DNA of 14,443 nucleotides from Baffinella frigidus (Eukaryota > Cryptophyceae > Cryptomonadales > Baffinellaceae), in the NCBI GenBank assembly GCA_026770585.1, contig MU646303.1, positions 1,289,997-1,304,439 of the forward strand. Reading direction: 5' to 3'. Positions within the stretch are counted from its first letter, which is position 1. The number at the start of each line of letters is the position of its first letter. This document shows positions 5,990-12,100 of the stretch, piece after piece. The position numbers and the translations under genes were made by a program. The notes beneath the pieces are model-generated. The model saw only the letters and a program-made list of their open reading frames with translations. It was not told where the DNA came from and did no database searches.

Positions 5990-8900
5990 GTGCGCAACAA
6001 TGCCCCTTTCCTGACTTCCAACGGAACCCCTGAGGCTCTGCGGGTTTCTTCCTACCGGCCCATGCGCGCCAGAGGCATCCTGCCGTCCGGACGTTGCTGT
6101 GTTGTCACCTGCCCTGCCAGCGTACAGAGATGATCGGTAAGCGATACACCCCGAGCGCTCAAGAAGTACATTCTGATGGGTAGCCCGGGGCCCGCAGGTG
6201 GACTGCGAGTTCACGGGGGTGGACGTGGGGGAGGGAGACCATTCCGCGGAGAACTTCTCCGCTTCGGGGGGCAGTGCAAGCAGTGGGAACTCGGGGGATG
6301 TCAGTATGCACGGGTACGCGACGCAGGAAGAGGAGGTGAAAATTCGGACACGGGCCCCACAGAGAATCGGAGCCGAACCGCCCTGAATGACGTAATTTGG
6401 ATGTCTGGCCCCTGTGTGGCACGCTGGGAACACTATGTGCGCCCTGCCGTCCCTGCATTTTGCTCCCTGGTGCCCCTGCACTACCAACTGCGCCAATCTT
6501 GCACATCGCGAAATTTTACCAGTTGGAAATGGCAGAGCGAAACGCGCCACACATCCCACCAGCACCCACGAACCCCGGACCCCGCGCGCGGCACGATCCA
6601 ACGAGCGATGTTCGGCATTGCGCAGGCGCAGATGCGGTACGAGAAGATGCGCGCCGCGACCTCCTTCCTCGTTGTCCAGGTCCCCCCTCTAGCTCCCAGC
6701 TTGTCATCTAGAAAATAGTCGGTTGTTAGGGGCCTCCCGATCATCATCGAGGTCCTTTCTGAGGGTAATCAAGCAGAAGAAGAAGCAGACGAAGAAGAAA
6801 AAACAGGAGTCGGTCAACGCGAGTGAGGGGGGGCTAGATGGTGGACCTGGGAACGCGTCCAGGTCCCCCCCCTCTCCCTCTGCCTCTCCCTCTCCCTCTC
6901 CCTGAGTTCGGTTGGCCGACTATTCTCAAGTTGACACGCTGGGCGTGCGTCATACATTCGTCAACTTTGGAGCGGGAAAGTGCCCGGTTTCAACAGATTG
7001 GTGAGAGCAAATAGACTGAGACAGAGCTGGTAAGAGCTGGGCCCCGTCCCCTGCACAGACTTTCCCGGGTGAAACGAATTCTCGGTTTAGTTATCCATCC
7101 ACCAGCCCTGCCAAGTAAAGCGGTCCCAGCGTCCTCAGGAGAGTATACACTGCGGCCGTGCGTCCTCAACCCGATTTTTTCTTGGACCATTCCCAGTACT
7201 GACCAGTGTTTTCTCAGGTCGGGATCTGCCCCTTCATGTGGGACACCAAGAAACGCACTTACGAGTCGCACCCCTTCAACTTCTACGTGTACCCTCGGGA
7301 CTGCCGCGGATTGGACCGCCGTTTCCTCTCCGAGGCCAGGTTCTAGTCCACGCCCAGAAAAAAATGCATTTCGCGGCGCGTCCATCTTCAAGATTCTGGT
7401 ACAGAACTAGGTGTTTTAAACCGCTAGAAGTTAGTTAAGCTTCCTCGGCCAGGTTCGCTTCCCACAGCGGATTCAATACGGGAACACGTTCAATCTGAAA
7501 TAGTTTAGTGCCATCTTAAGGGAGGAATGTGCTATGTTCGCATCGATACGGCTGTTCCATAGCACCAAACCCCTCCTAAGATAACCTAAGATAACAAAAT
7601 GAAAGTTTGAATTAAATCCGTTTCCACAAGGGATTGCATGCGCCTCCCGTTGACTCTCTGAAGAGTCAACGATTTCGTGTAAAAAAGCTTGCACGTAAAA
7701 AAAAATTCGTAGAAAAAAGGCTTGCGTGTAGAAAAGCTTTCGTGTAAACCAAACCCGCTTGCGTGTACGTTGCTGAAACCAGACCCAAAGGAACCTGACG
7801 CGTCAGTTTCTTGCAGATGCGTCGTCTCACCGGAGTGTAGCAATCACCCTTAACCCCCAAACGTAATCCCGAAACACCAACATCGCACGGCAGGTGTGTC
7901 AGCTTCCTCTCGAATGAAGGCGTTATCGACTCTTCTCAAAAAGCCATTCCCTGTCCGGAAAAAGCATTGGTCAACCGAGAAAGGTTCCTACGGAAACGGC
8001 ATTCGATATTAAGTTGCTGACAATACAAACAATTTGTATGGCAGGTGCATCAGCTTCCTCTCGAACGGAGGCTTCGACTTCAACAAACTCTTCCGATCGG
8101 GGATCCCTTTCCTGAACCACGAGCAGGAGACCCAGGTCCGCCCGCCCTCCCACTATCCCTCCGAAGTGGACCAAATCGCGAATCTGGCTTTTGGGGTTTC
8201 GGGCGTGCTTTGGAGCCCTTGTTTTACGCTTCCCAGGCGGAAATCGAGGAAGCTAAAATCGGAAGTACGCAGGCGCGGTCGCTGGCCCCGCACAAGAGCG
8301 CGGCGCCTGGGCCTCGGGTGGTTACGGTAGGACCCTAGGGCGCTGTGTCTCCTGAATTTCGAGTAACCCCTGTGAGGCTAAATTTCGAGCAACGCCTGTG
8401 AGCAGGCGCGATCGCTGGACCCACACAAGGGCGCGTCGTTCATCGCGTCGCTTCGCGCGGACCTCGCTGCCTTCCTCAACTCCTCCGAGGTACGCATAGA
8501 TACAGTCATCGCATCAACAGATACGATTTTCGCCTCACTAGATGCGATTTTCGCATCTGTTGGCCACACAAAAAAAATCAAACCATGGCAAACTTTGACG
8601 GTTTTGTATCGGTGGTCCGACCTCGCCGCCTTCCTCAACTCCGCCGAGGTCCTTTTCAACACATGCGGTGTTCACACCAGATGCGGTGTTCGCATCTGTC
8701 GATGCGAAAACCGCAGCTGTTGAAAACCGAAAAAAATGGCAAAAGGTCACTGGTTGGTACCATCATTATCAAATTGGTATTGATATACGGATGCGAAAAC
8801 CGCTCGACCACGCCTCATCCATACGAAAACACACGCACACGTCAATCGGAAAACGTAGGAAGGCTTTTCGGCGGTAGGTTACGCTTAACGACGGGATGGA

Positions 8901-9057
8901 TTCCGGTAGGCCGGGCTCGCAGGCCCACGTTGGCGCTGGTCCACACGATTTCTGCTGTCTTGGTGCTGGCTTGGTGCTGACGTGTTGCTGACGTGATCCC
9001 GCAGAACCCGAAACCCTGAACCCTGATCCCTGAACCCTGAACCCTGAACCCTGATCC

Positions 9058-9117
<60 letters not shown>

Positions 9118-12100
9118 ACCCAAAACCCTCAACCCAAAACCCTGAACCCAAAACCCCGAACCCTGAACCTTGAACCCTGAACCCTGAACCCTGAACCCTG
9201 AACCCTGAACCATGAACCATGAACACTGAACACTGAACACTGAACACTGAACACTGAACCCTGAGCCAGGGATGCACGACGCTACCGCCCGTCGACGGCT
9301 TCCACCGAATGCTGACGTGGAGAGAGCTCAACGGTACAGCCATGCTCCACAATACAGTTGACTAAAACCAGAGGCACTTCTGCGACCAAGCCTGCCCGGT
9401 TCTGTCAACAGTCGGTGTTTACCGTGAAAGTTGAGTGAATAAATTCGGGTGGTGTGCAGGGGTGTTCAAGGAGGTGCTGCGCGGGGAGAGAGACGACGTG
9501 GATGGCAAGAGCTGCATCCGCGTCTCCCGCAAAGCCCGTCAGGTTGCCCACCGTAACTCCAAGTACCGGAGCTTCACTTTTGACCAAGTACCGGAGCTTC
9601 ACTTTTGACCAAGTACCGGAGCTTCACTTTTGACCAAGTACCGGAGCTTCACTTTTGACCAAGTACTGGAGCTTCACTTTTGCGTTGAGACGTCTCCCTC
9701 TAGAACGTTGTCTCGGCATCTCGGCAGCGATCTTCCGCTGCCCCGCCAGCTTCCCTCCAAGAATGGGGAAAAAACTGATGCCAGGCCCACCTCTCCGGTG
9801 GCGTTGGCTGGCCCCTCTGAAGCGTCTCTTAGGGGTGGGAGTGGGGGGGGCACCCGGTGGATGTGATGCTCCGTGTACACGCGCGTGTCATCTTATGGGC
9901 ATCCGCGAAAGTAAAGTCAACATGAAACACAGGAGTGGGGGAGCACGGTGGAGGAGATCAAGAAGGCGATCGCGGGGCGCGCTGCGGAGCTCGACAACAA
10001 GGAGCTCAACGATGCCATCGGCTTCAGGTTACGAACTCCCCCGGGGAACCGTCGAATTTGTTCAATTCAGTACCGTCCTAGTACCATTAGTTGAGTTAGT
10101 GCCATACTCGCACTAATTCAACTAATTCGACGGTTTTTTGGTGCTACGTCTGCGAGGTTTAGTCGCCGGTCTTGTGTTTTCCATTCAAATCAAATCAAAA
10201 TACGGGTGACGATTCCGGTGGTGTGCCTCTGAGAGCATCTTGTTTCGACGAGCGGCTAGAAGAGACTCCCCCGCGACTGTTGACTGAAGCAGGCGGGGTT
10301 CCTGAGGAAAGGCCTGGGATCGGGGACAAATGGGCTGTTGACTGATCTGAGCGGTTTAATTTAAATTGGTTTGAATTTAAATTGGTTTGAATGCACGTGC
10401 GCAGACACGTGATGGACTTGCTGGGCGGGGTGAAGAAGCCGCTGGTCGGGCACAACATGCTCCTCGATCTGGTTCGTCACCCGCCCCTGTCTGCAAACCT
10501 GCCACAAATGTCTGCCATCAAACATCTCACTGCCGTTACAACACAGACCCGCCCTGGCGGCCCAGGGCGGGTTTGCGGTGTAAAACATTTTGAACGCGCC
10601 CATCTTGAAACGTTGTGGTTTGGTGTGCAGCGCCAATAACCTGTTTCTTTCACAGACATTTATATTTGCTTTGCACAGATAGACGCTCTCTCTGAACCTG
10701 GGTTCCTCCCCATACACCTGCGGCAAGGTTCCGCGCTGTGCCACTCAGCTGTATGCTATAGATACGCTATAGATACATAAACTCTTTCTCTGAGCTCTGT
10801 ACCTGGGTTCCCTGAGGCTGAGACGAGGGGGGCAAGTGCAACTTGAGGCGCACTCAGTGTGTGTCTTCTATAATACTTATGGGACATGGCTTGTGTAAAG
10901 TCACTTCGGCTATGCATACATGGGGGTTATCCCTATCCCGTGACACTTCATCGAGCACCCCCTGCGCTCCTCGCAGATTTGTCCATCTATCGTCGTGGTA
11001 GAAATTGATAATCGCTCGGTACAACAACATTGTGTTGACCGATGTTTCGACCGGGGTTTCGGTCGAAACCACGTTAGAAGCCCAGTGTGCGGGTTTCCGG
11101 TCGATTTTTTCGTGGAAGCCCCGTGTTTGGCTGAGGCGAGGCGAGGGAAAGCGTTGCACGTGCAAATGGAGGCGCTCTTGAGCCTGCACCCCGCCGCGCT
11201 TGGGCAGACCTCCCTGCGGTGGCAACATCCGATTTTGGGTGTTTGACGGTTGGCGAATTGCAGGGAAATCCCGTGATTTCCCTCCCAACGAGGCCGATTC
11301 GTGGTACAAATATTTCCATGAGAAACACCCTGTTTCACCAGCTGAACCCCAGGGTCTTGTTGGTGGTTGCAGGTGCAACTGGAGGCGCACTTCAGCGTGC
11401 ACCCCCCCGCGCTGCTCAGCGACTACGTCGCGACCGTCCACCGCAAGTACCCGGTGCGTGTGTTCAACGCCGCATCCCTACCTCTGCCGCACGCGGCTTC
11501 AATGTCGGACTATTCGCAACTTGACATGCTGGGTGTGGGGTACAAAGCTGTCTACTTTGGAGCGGGACAGAGCCCGGGCTCCCCCAATTGGTGAGCCCGA
11601 ATTCAACACTGAACCCTGGACCTAACCCGAAACCCCAAACAAGGTGGTGGTGGACACAAAGCACCTGGTGGAGGCAGGCCCGGAGAACCTCACCAAGTTT
11701 TTCAGCGGGGGGTACATCCCTGCCACTTCTTTTCATTCCTTTCACGTGGGTCCTTCGTTTCTTTGCCGCTTTACCATTTCATCCCCTTCTTTTTTCCCCC
11801 CTCACATTTCCCCGTGCGTCTATGCCTCTACCTTTCGTTTCCCTCACAGTTTCTCGTAAATTCCTGCAACTTCTTTCCCGCAGATTAAACCGCCTGCCGG
11901 CAGGTCGCGGCTGTTATTTTATTTCCCCCCACATTCATAGGCTAACGGCCTGAAAATGGGGTAGTTGGGCATACGGCATTGCCTAGGACCTCCTACCGTA
12001 GGCCGAGGGATCCTAGGACCAAAAAGTCTCGGCCTACGGTAGGAGGACCTAGGCAATGCCGTAGGCCTAACTACCCCATTTTCAGGCTGTTACCCTATTA

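Noticed and set aside
5780-6601. Minus-strand 273-codon open frame
   Set aside because: It crosses PARN exons 1 and 2 antisense and has no recognisable domain.
9561-9682. CRISPR-like direct repeats
   Set aside because: The 25-base units abut with no spacers, and the setting is a eukaryotic intron.
10472-10530. Extension of PARN exon 11 through the GTTCGT donor ([11 protein letters not shown])
   Set aside because: The frame is open and faintly resembles PARN, but the exon at 11373 continues the alignment better and in phase 0 from 10471.
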